Counted from the first letter of the stretch, positions 1 to 9,185 are shown. The stretch: 64,000 nucleotides of DNA from Alteromonas gilva (GCF_028595265.1 NZ_JAQQXP010000001.1:2666001-2730000); one strand, 5' to 3'. Made by a program: numbers and translations. The notes: generated by a model from the sequence alone, not told the origin.

Positions 1-573
1 GATCTCACCGCCAACAGTTTGTTTTGCCAGTTGCCGATTAAAGGCGATAAATACCTTAAGCGTATTCGAGCCGGCATACTCGGAGATGGGCTGAATTCTT
101 TAATCGCCGCCGTGCTGTGTACCTTTCCAAATACCACCTTTGGGCAGAATAACGGGGTCATTCAAATGACCGGCATCGCAAGTCGTAAAGTGGGCTATTT
201 TGTGGCCGCTGTGTTTGTAGTCCTGGGCACTTTTCCCTTTATTGGTGCACTGTTACAAGCGATCCCTAAACCCGTCTTAGGCGGTGCCACGCTGGTCATG
301 TTTGCGATGGTTGCGGTCGGCGGGGTAAAAATTCTTACCACTGAACCACTCAATCAGCGCAACAGCCTGATCACTGCGTGTTCCCTGGGGATGGGGCTCG
401 GCGTAATGCTGGTTGCAGATGTACTTGCTCAATTACCTGCCTGGCTGGGTAACATCTTTTTGTCACCGGTAACGACCGCCGGGATGACCGCTATCGTGTT
501 AACGCTGGTATTACCCAACCCCGCAGTATCTCAGCAGGTACCAGCGGATCAGCCAAAGCCAGATGAACAATGA
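1..573 (+). CDS. NCS2 xanthine/uric acid permease, C-terminal part (5' end outside window)
   Basis: The reading frame is open from base 1, so only the last 190 residues are present. The NCS2 substrate-binding signature is visible near the start (QNNGVIQMTGIASR), followed by three or four hydrophobic segments and a hydrophilic tail. Proteins with this motif carry xanthine or uric acid across the inner membrane by proton or sodium symport. The neighbouring purine-degradation genes fit that substrate. The exact specificity cannot be read from the C-terminal part alone. The gene has no obvious terminator in the next 100 bases. Confidence 0.85.
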   Translation, partial: DLTANSLFCQLPIKGDKYLKRIRAGILGDGLNSLIAAVLCTFPNTTFGQNNGVIQMTGIASRKVGYFVAAVFVVLGTFPFIGALLQAIPKPVLGGATLVMFAMVAVGGVKILTTEPLNQRNSLITACSLGMGLGVMLVADVLAQLPAWLGNIFLSPVTTAGMTAIVLTLVLPNPAVSQQVPADQPKPDEQ

Positions 574-757
574 GCCGCGCATTCTATGCCGGCGTGCCGC
601 TGGCGTTTACTCTCTTGGTGCAAGGTGTCAGCGAATGTCACTGCGATGGTGCAAAGCACGAATCAGGCCGGTTGAATTAACATTTTGATAACGTAGCGAC
701 GATTTGAGCGATTATTTTTGTTTATATTTTTCAATAAGTTAAATTTCAAACTAATCC

Positions 758-771
758 TGTCCATGTGGTCA
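758..771. promoter_or_regulatory. RutR-like operator upstream of the TonB-dependent receptor
   Basis: TGTCCATGTGGTCA is a near-perfect palindrome that differs at one position from the Escherichia coli RutR core TGACCA-N2-TGGTCA. It lies about 85 bases before the receptor start. Similar sites occur before the permease at 5869, the regulator at 8934 and xdhA at 9254. This is an assignment by motif and context only. Confidence 0.5.
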
Positions 772-856
772 GGATTTTGGCATTAAACCTGCAAAGCAAG
801 TGTCTGCATAGCAAGAATTCATATAATACTTACAAATCCAGAATATGAGGAAAACC

Positions 857-3298
857 ATGAAAACAACTAAGTTTAGTGTGACGCCACTAGCATTGGCGGT
901 CACCACCGGATTAATGATGCTGGCCCCCGGCGCGTCACTGGCTCAGGAAGAACCTACCGATGCAGAAATTGAGAAAATTGAAGTTAAAGGTTCACTGGGT
1001 AGCTTACCCGGCCAGGATGTAGAAGCCGTATTTGGTTTTGGTAAATCTATTCTGGAAACACCGCGTTCAGCATCGACGATCAGTTCTGAACAAATGGAGC
1101 GTTTTAACGTTTCTGATATCGACGAACTGGTTGCTTTCGCTCCCGGTACGTTTACCCAGTCATTTTTCGGCGTAGCCGGTTCGCTTGATATTCGGGGGAA
1201 TCCTGGTGAGGCCTATTTCCGTGGCATGAAGCGTTTGGACAACCCGGGGAACTACCCTACGCCTATCGGCGCTTCAAGTCGTATCGATATCGTCCGTGGT
1301 CCGGCATCGCCGATATATGGCCCGTCTAAAATTGGTGGTTACCTCAACTTTAATCCTAAATCTGCCCGTGCTTCCTCTGGTCAGTACCTTGACACACCAA
1401 CAGGCGCTATGTCGTATACTCACGGCACCTGGGATAAAAGCATTATCACTGCCGAAGTCGGCGGCCCTGCTAAAGTTGCGGGCAAGGAAATGGGTTACTA
1501 CGTTTACGGTGAGATTGAAAACTCAGGCAGTTATTACGATAACACCGACACTGACCAGTCTATCATCCAGGCTTCATTTAACATTGATTTAAGCGATAAC
1601 CTGCGCGTTGAATTTGGCGGTATGTATCACAACTATCAGGGTAATCAGGTTGCCGGTTGGAACCGCTTAACCCAGGACTTGGTTGATGATGGCACTTATG
1701 TAACTGGTACTGCACAAAATATCGATACCGATAACAGCGGTGACATCTCACACGAGGAGTATACTGCTGTACAGGGGCAGTTAAACCCGTTTATTTTTAC
1801 CCCTGCAGTTCCTTTAGACAGCGTCACTGGTGATTTTTTCTCTCCCTTGATGGCACTGGAAAATGTTGGTTCCACCACTCTCAACGGCAACCAGACACTG
1901 GTTGCGCCGGATGATCAACTGGGCAACAAAGCGACTACCCTGTACTTTGATGTTATTTACTATGCTGGTGACTGGGAAATCAAAAACCAGTTATTTTATG
2001 ATGCCTACGATAACATCAACGAAAATGCTTACGGTTTCTCACAGTTCCACGATAGCTGGGTTGTAGAAGACAAGGTGGTATTTTCAACCGAAGTCGAAAT
2101 GGATTCATTGTTTGCCCAGTTCCAGGTATCACCCTCTATTCGTTACACCGACTTTCTGCACGGCGATGACTTTACCCATGAGTATTTTAACCGCCGTGAT
2201 CTGACCATGCCTTCAGGCCCTTTGGATCGTCGCTTGTTAGCTACCCGCTCAGGCATGAACTACGATAATTATGACGTAGGTAACTATCTGGATCTTGGTT
2301 TTGCAGCCATGACAGACTTAACCTGGGATTGGGGTCTGAACATTGTCCTGGGTGCCCGTTACGATACCATTGATATCGAAACCACGTCACGTCAGGATCT
2401 GTTGTTACCTCAAGCCCGTGAAGACGCGAACGTATTAACACCGATTGAGCGCGAGGAAACCGTAGACGGCGTATCGTGGAACACCAGTATTTCTTATACT
2501 ACGCCAATTGGTCTGATCCCTTACATCACCATCGCCGAACAGGCAACACTGGTAGCTGGTCAGGGGGCTGAAATTAACTATGGTCAGTTAGATAACCCTG
2601 ATGGCAGCGGTGCATTCGATACGTCAGAACTGATGGAATATGGTGTGAAAGGTTCATTCCTCGATGAATCACTGTATTTCGCGCTGTCTATCTTCGAACA
2701 GGAACGTACTGACTACAACACACAAAATACCGTTACCAACAACACCACTAACAACGAAGGTCTGGAATTTGAACTGCGTTGGGTAGTTAACGAAAACCTC
2801 GTATTATCAGCGGGCTATTCAAACGTTGAAGTAGTTAACCTGACAGCGCTTGAGAACGGTAACCAGTTTGGTTTCCTTGGCGCGGATGATTTGGTTGCTT
2901 TGGACGATCCGTCACTGGTGTTTGGTGGTAACGTGATTGGCTTAAACCTGGTTGGACCGGGTACCAAGAACCCGAAAGCATTGAAAGCCGGTATGCCGGA
3001 AAACATTTATACCCTGACCGGTACTTATGATTTCCAGAACGGTTATGCGGCCAGCATGAGTATCATCGATGTCGATTCGGTATCGTCAGGCTTCTCCGGC
3101 GCGGTAACCTTACCAGCCTACACACTGGTTAATGCCGGTCTGTCGTATCAGGATGAAAACTTTGGTGTTAACCTGACCATTAAAAACCTGACCGACGAGC
3201 GTTACTTCCGTGCTAACTTCCCGGACTTGTTTGGTAGCCAGATTGTGTTACCTGAATTACCACGTCACTTTAACGTGAAGTTCTCTTACAAGTTCTAA
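857..3298 (+). CDS. TonB-dependent outer-membrane receptor, probable purine/nucleoside uptake
   Basis: This is an 813-residue TonB-dependent receptor. It has a Sec signal peptide (cleavage after about ASLAQ), a TonB-box-like stretch (EKIEVKG), a plug domain around residues 50-165 (SARTISSEQM-like and IRGNPGEAYFRGM segments) and a beta-barrel ending in aromatic F. I chose the ATG at 857 because AGGA lies 5 bases upstream; the in-frame ATG at 845 has no Shine-Dalgarno. A 12-residue EF-hand-type loop (DTDNSGDISHEE, residues 290-301) sits in an extracellular-loop region. A RutR-like palindrome lies upstream and a purine lipoprotein gene follows, so a purine or nucleoside ligand is inferred, not shown. 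Confidence 0.85.
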   Translation: MKTTKFSVTPLALAVTTGLMMLAPGASLAQEEPTDAEIEKIEVKGSLGSLPGQDVEAVFGFGKSILETPRSASTISSEQMERFNVSDIDELVAFAPGTFTQSFFGVAGSLDIRGNPGEAYFRGMKRLDNPGNYPTPIGASSRIDIVRGPASPIYGPSKIGGYLNFNPKSARASSGQYLDTPTGAMSYTHGTWDKSIITAEVGGPAKVAGKEMGYYVYGEIENSGSYYDNTDTDQSIIQASFNIDLSDNLRVEFGGMYHNYQGNQVAGWNRLTQDLVDDGTYVTGTAQNIDTDNSGDISHEEYTAVQGQLNPFIFTPAVPLDSVTGDFFSPLMALENVGSTTLNGNQTLVAPDDQLGNKATTLYFDVIYYAGDWEIKNQLFYDAYDNINENAYGFSQFHDSWVVEDKVVFSTEVEMDSLFAQFQVSPSIRYTDFLHGDDFTHEYFNRRDLTMPSGPLDRRLLATRSGMNYDNYDVGNYLDLGFAAMTDLTWDWGLNIVLGARYDTIDIETTSRQDLLLPQAREDANVLTPIEREETVDGVSWNTSISYTTPIGLIPYITIAEQATLVAGQGAEINYGQLDNPDGSGAFDTSELMEYGVKGSFLDESLYFALSIFEQERTDYNTQNTVTNNTTNNEGLEFELRWVVNENLVLSAGYSNVEVVNLTALENGNQFGFLGADDLVALDDPSLVFGGNVIGLNLVGPGTKNPKALKAGMPENIYTLTGTYDFQNGYAASMSIIDVDSVSSGFSGAVTLPAYTLVNAGLSYQDENFGVNLTIKNLTDERYFRANFPDLFGSQIVLPELPRHFNVKFSYKF

Positions 3299-3317
3299 AC
3301 ACCGCACAACAGATTAA

Positions 3318-3345
3318 AACGGCATGCTCTGGCATGCCGTTTTTA
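3318..3345 (+). terminator. Rho-independent terminator after the receptor gene
   Basis: A perfect 10-base inverted repeat (AACGGCATGC / GCATGCCGTT) with a 4-base loop is followed by a T run. It lies between the receptor and the NUP gene, only 17 bases before the NUP start, so it could reduce rather than abolish expression of the second gene. Confidence 0.8.
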
Positions 3346-3361
3346 TATTGAGGACAAACAA

Positions 3362-4462
3362 ATGAAAACATTCATCGCTTTACTTGGCTTGCTGGTGCTG
3401 ACAGGATGCCAGCCCGCCGGAGAAGCTCCCACTACTCAACACGCCGCGCCAAAGGGCACCACAACACAAGCGCTGCCGATTAAAGCGGTTGTAGTCGCCA
3501 TGTTTGAAATCGGCGAGGACACCGGCGACAAACCCGGTGAATTCCAGTTCTGGCGTGAGCGCTACGGCCTGACTGAAAAATTTGAATTTCCCCACGGCTT
3601 TCATGACATCTACTACAACCCCGAAAAAGGCGTATTGGGCATGGTTACCGGTATGGGGATTGCCCGCGCGTCATCGGCTTTTATGGCACTGGGACTGGAT
3701 CCGCGCTTCGATTTAACCAAAGCCTACTGGCTGGTCGCAGGGATTGCCGGAATAGACCCACAAGACGGTTCCATTGGCTCAGCGATTTGGGCTGATTATC
3801 TGGTCGATGGCGATCTTGCCCATCAAATTGATGCACGCGAAATCCCCGACGATTGGAAAACAGGCTATTTCCCGTTATTTGCCCACGCGCCTTATCCAGA
3901 ATCAGAAAGTGATGTGGTCGCCACTAATGGCGAAGTGTTCCAGCTCAATACGCAGCTGGTTGACTGGGCATTCGCGCTGACCAAAGACATGTCGTTAATG
4001 GATACCGATGCGATGCTGGCACTACGCAGTAAATATACTGAAATGCCCGCTGCACAGCAGCCGCCAAAGGTATTACGCGGCGATCACCTCTCAGCCTCGA
4101 CCTTTTGGCACGGTAAGTTGTTAAATGACTGGGCCAATGACTGGACATCCTACTGGACAAACGGGAAAGGTAACTTTATGACCTCGGGTATGGAAGATAC
4201 CGGCAGCTACCAGTCGATGGTATTTCTGGACAATGCCGGCCTGGTGGATAAAGAGCGCTTTTTAGTCTTGCGCACCGCCAGCAACTTTACCATGCAACCG
4301 TCAAGTCTGACCGCGGCGGAAAACCTCGAGGCCGAAAGCTCTGGCGCCGGTTACGCCGGTATGCGCCCGGCCCTTGAGGCCGCGTATAAGGTTGGCAGTA
4401 AAGTGGTCGATGAAATCGTGCTTAACTGGCCGGAATATAAAGAGAATCTGCCCCAGCGTTAA
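3362..4462 (+). CDS. Purine nucleoside permease (NUP) family lipoprotein
   Basis: The protein has 366 residues with a type II signal peptide and lipobox LTGC (Cys16), so it should be a lipoprotein facing the periplasm. The body matches the NUP family (Pfam PF06516), named after a Candida nucleoside permease. It has no membrane helices after the signal. The segments MVTGMGIARASS, WLVAGIAGI and MTSGMEDTGSY resemble the phosphate/nucleoside loops and the late acidic motif of the purine nucleoside phosphorylase fold. I infer a periplasmic nucleoside-cleaving or -binding protein rather than a transporter. AGGA lies 8 bases before the ATG. It sits directly behind the receptor. Confidence 0.75.
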   Translation: MKTFIALLGLLVLTGCQPAGEAPTTQHAAPKGTTTQALPIKAVVVAMFEIGEDTGDKPGEFQFWRERYGLTEKFEFPHGFHDIYYNPEKGVLGMVTGMGIARASSAFMALGLDPRFDLTKAYWLVAGIAGIDPQDGSIGSAIWADYLVDGDLAHQIDAREIPDDWKTGYFPLFAHAPYPESESDVVATNGEVFQLNTQLVDWAFALTKDMSLMDTDAMLALRSKYTEMPAAQQPPKVLRGDHLSASTFWHGKLLNDWANDWTSYWTNGKGNFMTSGMEDTGSYQSMVFLDNAGLVDKERFLVLRTASNFTMQPSSLTAAENLEAESSGAGYAGMRPALEAAYKVGSKVVDEIVLNWPEYKENLPQR

Positions 4463-4483
4463 ATGGTATAAATAAATAGTCAC

Positions 4484-4523
4484 AAAAAAGCCCCGGCATA
4501 TTTGCAATGCCGGGGCTTTTTTT
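4484..4523. terminator. Bidirectional terminator between convergent NUP and adenine deaminase genes
   Basis: A long stem (AAAAAAGCCCCGGCAT pairing with ATGCCGGGGCTTTTTT) is flanked by an A run and a T run, so it can end transcription from both sides. Confidence 0.9.
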
Positions 4524-4565
4524 AACTGCGTTGTTGCTTGTATTACGTGGTGTTAAACAGCTTAC

Positions 4566-5579
4566 TCAGGCGGCGTTGCTGAGCAGGCTATCAATACAGC
4601 GCAGCCATTTGTTTTTCTCTTCAGCGGGCAAAAAAGACCCCATAAAGCTGTTTTTCACCAATTGCACCAATGCGCTTTCATCCATCCCTAAATGGGTCAT
4701 CAATGCGCGATAATTATCGTTCAGATAGCCACCGAAATAGCTGGGATCATCTGAGTTCACTGTCACACACAGGCCATCTTCGAGTAACTGCAGAATATTG
4801 TGGTGCTGCATATTGTCAAACACACACAGCTTGATGTTACTTTGCGGGCAAACCGTTAATGCCATGTTCTCATCACGCAGCCGCGCCATCAAAGCCTGAT
4901 CGTCGCTGGCGCGCACACCGTGATCAAGTCGGTCTATTTTAAGCAAATCCAGCGCCTGCCAGATATAGTCAGCGGGGCCCTCTTCGCCGGCATGAGCAAC
5001 ACACTTAAAACCCAACGCCCGGGCGGCTGCGAATACCTTGATAAATTTCTCCGGTGGATTGCCTTTTTCACTGCTGTCGAGGCCCACTGCGGTAATGAGC
5101 GGATAATAGGCACGAGCCTGATTGAGTGTTTCAATCGCCTCTGGCTCTGAAAGGTGGCGTAAAAATGACATGATCAGATAAACACTGATGCCCCACTCAC
5201 GTCTGGCTTCTTCTATCGCCCGTTGAAAGCCCGGCATAAAGATATCAAAACCAACGCCTCTGGCGGTATGGGTCTGCGGATCAAACATGATCTCGGTATG
5301 CACGATATTATCGGCTTTACAGTGTTGCAAATACTGACGCATCAACTGATAAAAATCGTCTTCATCGCGCAGTACATCGGCGCCCTGATAATACAGATCT
5401 AAAAAGCTCTGTAACGAGTCAAACTGATAGGCTTCTTTTATGGCCTCTACCGATTCATAAGGTAAGCTGACCTTATGTTTTTCTGCCAGCGCCCACATGA
5501 GTTCAGGCTCTAGCGTACCTTCGATATGTAAATGCAATTCTGATTTAGGTAATTGCTCAATTAAATGAATAAGTTTCAT
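4566..5579 (-). CDS. Adenine deaminase (adenosine deaminase superfamily, ADE type)
   Basis: The 337-residue protein converts adenine to hypoxanthine and ammonia. It has the metal motif HLHIEGTLEPE at the N-terminus, HAGEEG, DHGVRA and the late NSDDPSYFGGY motif. The EGTLEPEL variant and VCPQSN segment are those of the adenine-specific branch (yeast Aah1, Pseudomonas PA0148) rather than classical adenosine deaminase. The start at 5579 puts the protein at family length; the upstream TTG at 5636 would add 19 unrelated residues. A GAGGGAG sequence lies about 12 bases upstream. Its product feeds the permease and Xdh pathway nearby. Confidence 0.85.
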   Translation of the reverse strand: MKLIHLIEQLPKSELHLHIEGTLEPELMWALAEKHKVSLPYESVEAIKEAYQFDSLQSFLDLYYQGADVLRDEDDFYQLMRQYLQHCKADNIVHTEIMFDPQTHTARGVGFDIFMPGFQRAIEEARREWGISVYLIMSFLRHLSEPEAIETLNQARAYYPLITAVGLDSSEKGNPPEKFIKVFAAARALGFKCVAHAGEEGPADYIWQALDLLKIDRLDHGVRASDDQALMARLRDENMALTVCPQSNIKLCVFDNMQHHNILQLLEDGLCVTVNSDDPSYFGGYLNDNYRALMTHLGMDESALVQLVKNSFMGSFLPAEEKNKWLRCIDSLLSNAA

Positions 5580-5767
5580 CGCGTTATCACGCTCCCTCGC
5601 GCACTGTTGGCAGGCAAATTCACCAAAACGGTGCAATTATAAGTGGCTCCATGCCAAAATAGCCTGCATTTATCTGATTATAAGTAAGGTTAGCCTAATC
5701 AAAACCAACCCGTTTATTGTTATTGGCAAACATTTTAAACATACTTGCAGATACCAGACCAACTTAT

Positions 5768-5803
5768 TGACTACATGGTCAGTTTTTTGCTTACCATTTG
5801 GTA
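5768..5803. promoter_or_regulatory. Two RutR-like palindromes between ade and the purine permease
   Basis: TGACTACATGGTCA (5768-5781) resembles the RutR core with one altered half. A second, weaker palindrome TACCATTTGGTA (5792-5803) follows with centres about 23 bases apart. They lie 66-100 bases before the permease start and about 190 bases before the divergent adenine deaminase start, so either or both units could be controlled. Confidence 0.45.
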
Positions 5804-5868
5804 CTCAACATTGCTGAACGATACACATTCATCAGGCAGCAGCTTTAATTCTAATAAAGAGAACAACT

Positions 5869-7197
5869 ATGTCATCGACGCTGATAGAGCGATTGTTTAA
5901 ACTGCAGGCGCACGGCACAACCATTAAAACCGAGGTGATCGCCGGTCTCACTACCTTCGCCGCCATGTCATATATTCTGGTGGTTAACCCCGGCATTCTG
6001 GGCCTTAGCGGTATGCCCCCTGAGGGCCTGATTACGGTTACAGCCCTGGCGGCCTGTCTGGGTACCGTGCTCATGGCGCTTATGACCAACTACCCCATAG
6101 CGCTGGCTCCAGGCATGGGGCTCAATGCGTTTTTCGCCTTTACCATCTGTATGACCCGCGAGATCCCCTGGGAAGCCGCACTGGGGATTGTGTTTTGGAA
6201 TGGTATTCTGTTTTTAGCCTTAACCCTGACCGGAGTACGCACCCTTATAGCAGAGGCGATTCCGGCCTCGCTCAAAATTGGTGTGCAATGCGGCATTGGT
6301 TTGTTCATTGCCTTCATTGGTTTAAAGAACGCCGGTTTAGTGGTGGCCAGCGACGCGACCTTTGTAACCATTGGCGACCTGTCTGATCCGGCTGTTTTAC
6401 TGGCATTGGCCGGTATATTATTAACCGTCATTCTGGTGAAGAAACGTGTTACCGGCGGCATATTAATATCGATTATTTTGTTGACGGTGGTCGGCACCAT
6501 TATTCCCAACGGAGACGGCATGCTCACCCCCACACCCGATGGTGTTGTGGGTATGCCTGAGCCTATCAGCGATACCTGGCTGGCCATGGATATCTGGTAC
6601 CCGATTGAACACTTTGCCGCAACCTGGGATCTCATTTTTGCCCTGATGTTCGTGAATATGTTCGATACCATCGGTACGCTTATTGGCGTGTCACGGCGTG
6701 CTAACTTACTGGATAAAAACGACAAACTGCCGAAAATTGGCGCGGCAATGACTGCCGACGCGTCGGCCAGCGTGGTCGGCGCAGCACTGGGCACCTCGCC
6801 GGTCACCAGCTATGTTGAGTCTGCAGCAGGCGCCTCGGCGGGCGGTCGTACTGGCCTCACTGCAATTGTGGTGGGCCTGTGCTTTTTACTGGCGCTGTTT
6901 TTAACGCCGCTTATGAAAGTTATCCCTATCATGGCCACTACCCCGGCACTGGTTATGGTGGGAATACTCATGATGGATTCTATCCGTCATTTGGACTTTG
7001 ATGATGTAGGCGCGGCGGCAACAGCCGTGGTTGCCCTAATGGCCATGCCACTGACCTTCAGTATCAGTGAAGGTATCGCCCTGGGGTTTATTACCTATGT
7101 AGGCGTTAAATTAGGCACCGGTAAATACAAGGACATCAGCGTTATCACTTACCTGCTGGCCGGCGTATTTGTGTTACGTTATGTCTTTGGTCTTTAG
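5869..7197 (+). CDS. Hypoxanthine/guanine/adenine permease, AzgA-type NCS2
   Basis: This 442-residue inner-membrane protein has about 12 hydrophobic segments. The N-terminal GLTTFAAMSYILVVNP and the central MFVNMFDTIGTLIGVS motifs are characteristic of the AzgA branch of NCS2 proton symporters (E. coli AdeP/AdeQ/GhxP/GhxQ). It should import hypoxanthine, guanine or adenine for the enzymes around it. AAAGAG lies upstream of the ATG. The stop codon is inside a 17-base palindrome (7194-7210), followed by a terminator. Confidence 0.9.
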   Translation: MSSTLIERLFKLQAHGTTIKTEVIAGLTTFAAMSYILVVNPGILGLSGMPPEGLITVTALAACLGTVLMALMTNYPIALAPGMGLNAFFAFTICMTREIPWEAALGIVFWNGILFLALTLTGVRTLIAEAIPASLKIGVQCGIGLFIAFIGLKNAGLVVASDATFVTIGDLSDPAVLLALAGILLTVILVKKRVTGGILISIILLTVVGTIIPNGDGMLTPTPDGVVGMPEPISDTWLAMDIWYPIEHFAATWDLIFALMFVNMFDTIGTLIGVSRRANLLDKNDKLPKIGAAMTADASASVVGAALGTSPVTSYVESAAGASAGGRTGLTAIVVGLCFLLALFLTPLMKVIPIMATTPALVMVGILMMDSIRHLDFDDVGAAATAVVALMAMPLTFSISEGIALGFITYVGVKLGTGKYKDISVITYLLAGVFVLRYVFGL

Positions 7198-7255
7198 CGC
7201 TTAGCGCTAATATAGCTTGCCACGCCAGGCAACAAACAAACAAACCGATAAGCAC

Positions 7256-7288
7256 AAAAAAGGGGAGTCATATTGGACTCCCCTTTTT
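7256..7288. terminator. Bidirectional terminator between permease and puuE
   Basis: The stem AAAAAGGGGAGTC / GACTCCCCTTTTT, with a short loop, A run on the left and T run on the right, separates the convergent permease and puuE genes. The stem arms are offset by one or two bases at the loop. Confidence 0.85.
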
Positions 7289-7377
7289 GATTGCCTGAAT
7301 GTGCCACCACAATGGATTTTTGCGCTCAATACGGCAGATTGTGCCGCCGGTTTATGCCGGAGGCTCATTCCTACGGT

Positions 7378-8283
7378 TTATTCCGCAGGAAAGTGTTGCT
7401 GCCAGTGGCGAGCAATTTGTTCCCGGCTACACAGCCATACCTGGTTGTGACGCTGCACGTATTCAACAAATCGCTTTAACGCGGCGAACCTGCCGGGCCG
7501 ACCAACAATGCGGTTATGCAGTCCAATGGATAACATTTTGGGTTGCTGTTCACCTTCAGCATAGAGCACGTCGAAGGCATCTTTTAAATAGCTAAAAAAC
7601 TGCTCGCCGCTGTTAAACCCCTGCGGAGTGGCAAAGCGCATATCGTTGGTGTCCAGCGTATAAGGCACCATGAGCAAGGGCTTACTGTAGTGGCGGTCAT
7701 AATAGGGTAAATCATCGGCGTAGGAGTCAGCGCAATAGAGAATATCATCACGCTCAGCAATAAGCGCCAGTGTATTGGGGCTGGTGCGCCCGGTATACCA
7801 GCCCGCCGGAGCTTTGCCGGTCAGCGCTTTGTGACGCTGCACAGCATCTTCAATTTGCGCCCGCTCCTGCTCTATGGGCATATCCTGATAGTGAATCCAG
7901 CGTAGCGCATGACTGGCAATTTCCCAGTCAGCATCGAGCATCGCTTGAACGACCTCAGGGTGGCGCTCCAGTGCCATGGTTACACCAAATACAGTGACCG
8001 GAATACCGGCTTCTGTGAACAAGCGGTAAAGCCGCCAAAAACCGGCTCTGGAACCGTATTCATAAATCGACTCCATGCTTAAGTGCCGATCCGGATAGGG
8101 CTGAGCGCCGATTATTTCGGATAAAAATATTTCCGAGTGGCTGTCACCATGCAAAACACAGTTTTCACCGCCCTCTTCATAATTAATCACAAATTGCACC
8201 GCAATACGGGCATTGTCAGGCCAGTTAGGGTGTGGTGGTGTGGCGCCATAGCCAACCAAATCACGGGGATACTGATTACTCAT
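7378..8283 (-). CDS. puuE: Allantoinase PuuE (polysaccharide deacetylase fold)
   Basis: The 301-residue protein hydrolyses allantoin to allantoate. It is of the metal-independent PuuE type described in Pseudomonas, unrelated to the amidohydrolase-type allantoinase. Features include the N-terminal YPRDLVGYG, VQFVINYEEG, ASHALRWI and SIGLHNRIVGRPGR segments of this family. It is transcribed behind the TetR regulator with only six bases between the genes, so the two form an operon. It is the last pathway enzyme found here; no allantoate-degrading enzyme lies in the window. Confidence 0.9.
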   Translation of the reverse strand: MSNQYPRDLVGYGATPPHPNWPDNARIAVQFVINYEEGGENCVLHGDSHSEIFLSEIIGAQPYPDRHLSMESIYEYGSRAGFWRLYRLFTEAGIPVTVFGVTMALERHPEVVQAMLDADWEIASHALRWIHYQDMPIEQERAQIEDAVQRHKALTGKAPAGWYTGRTSPNTLALIAERDDILYCADSYADDLPYYDRHYSKPLLMVPYTLDTNDMRFATPQGFNSGEQFFSYLKDAFDVLYAEGEQQPKMLSIGLHNRIVGRPGRFAALKRFVEYVQRHNQVWLCSREQIARHWQQHFPAE

Positions 8284-8289
8284 GTTACA

Positions 8290-8934
8290 TCACTCCTGGT
8301 ACTTCCCGGGTATCGCCAACTCACAGCCAGATAACACCAGTTTTATCACTTGCCGCGTGGCTTCATCAAAATCTGCCCGTTTCATAGTTTTGCCCAGCAA
8401 ACTGGTGATCTGTGCCGAAAAGTCAGCATAGTGCTGGGTGCACGCCCAAATATGAAACAACAAATAAGTGGGGTCAACGCGGGCCATTTTACCCTGCTCT
8501 ATCCAACTTTGAATAATCGCCACCCGACCATTCATCCAGGCCACATGTTCGGTATTAAAAAACTTATTTAAATAAGGCGCACCGTTGAGGACTTCCATGG
8601 CAAAAATTTTCGATGCCTGGGGATGGGTGCGCGACATGGTCATTTTTTCGGCTATATAATCGGCCAGTGACAGCGCGGGATCGTCGTTGGCAGTAACCTG
8701 ATCAAACCGCGAGTTCCACAACGACATAATGTCTTGTAACAACGCCACATACAGGCCCTGCTTGGATTTAAAATAATACAGAATGTTGGTTTTGGGTAAT
8801 TCTGCTTCGTCGGCTATTTGCTGTACCGAGGTACCTTTGAACCCATAAGACGCAAATGCTTTTTCTGCCGCAGCCAGAATTTTTTGTTTATTTTTGGCCC
8901 CAATACTGCCGTCCATTTTTGATTTATTCACCAT
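8290..8934 (-). CDS. TetR-family transcriptional regulator, RutR-like
   Basis: The 214-residue protein has an N-terminal TetR helix-turn-helix (residues about 15-62, with FKGTSVQQIADEAELPKTNILYYF) and a C-terminal ligand domain of the RutR type (PNILYYF-like hinge, AMEVLNGAPYL, WIEQGKM). E. coli RutR binds uracil or thymine and controls pyrimidine and purine genes. The gene sits in the middle of the purine island, divergent from xdhA, and palindromes like the RutR operator occur before four units. A purine-responsive repressor is inferred. AAGGAC lies about 12 bases before the ATG. Confidence 0.8.
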   Translation of the reverse strand: MVNKSKMDGSIGAKNKQKILAAAEKAFASYGFKGTSVQQIADEAELPKTNILYYFKSKQGLYVALLQDIMSLWNSRFDQVTANDDPALSLADYIAEKMTMSRTHPQASKIFAMEVLNGAPYLNKFFNTEHVAWMNGRVAIIQSWIEQGKMARVDPTYLLFHIWACTQHYADFSAQITSLLGKTMKRADFDEATRQVIKLVLSGCELAIPGKYQE

Positions 8935-9035
8935 TGATACTGATTTGTCCTTGTTATGTCGCTCTTCACTCAGGTAGCGTCACGTTTTACTTGTGCGCCT
9001 GACAATGTCCGTTACCGCATTCTGCAGCAATTTCC

Positions 9036-9049
9036 TGACCAAGTAGTCA
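9036..9049. promoter_or_regulatory. RutR-like operator, regulator-proximal
   Basis: TGACCAAGTAGTCA matches the RutR core at 12 of the defined positions except one in the right half. It lies about 100 bases before the rutR-like gene, consistent with autoregulation. Confidence 0.5.
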
Positions 9050-9171
9050 TTTTTTTACGTTTTTCTGGTCTGTCCTGTCACACTTGAGGCGGGAAGGTCA
9101 AAGCTGGGTTTTGGACACGCCGGTAAAATGCCCTCATAGTGAAGGAATACGTCAACTTTTCCAATAAAAAC

Positions 9172-9185
9172 TGACCATATGGTCT
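9172..9185. promoter_or_regulatory. RutR-like operator upstream of xdhA
   Basis: TGACCATATGGTCT is the best match in the window to TGACCA-N2-TGGTCA, with one mismatch at the last base. It is centred about 75 bases before xdhA, in the divergent rutR-like/xdhA gap of 319 bases. That gap holds this site, the site at 9036-9049 and no gene. Confidence 0.6.

Noticed and set aside
6090..6806. Open frame of 238 codons on the minus strand inside the purine permease
   Set aside because: It is a shadow of the permease gene: it lies wholly inside it, has no ribosome site and no recognisable domain.
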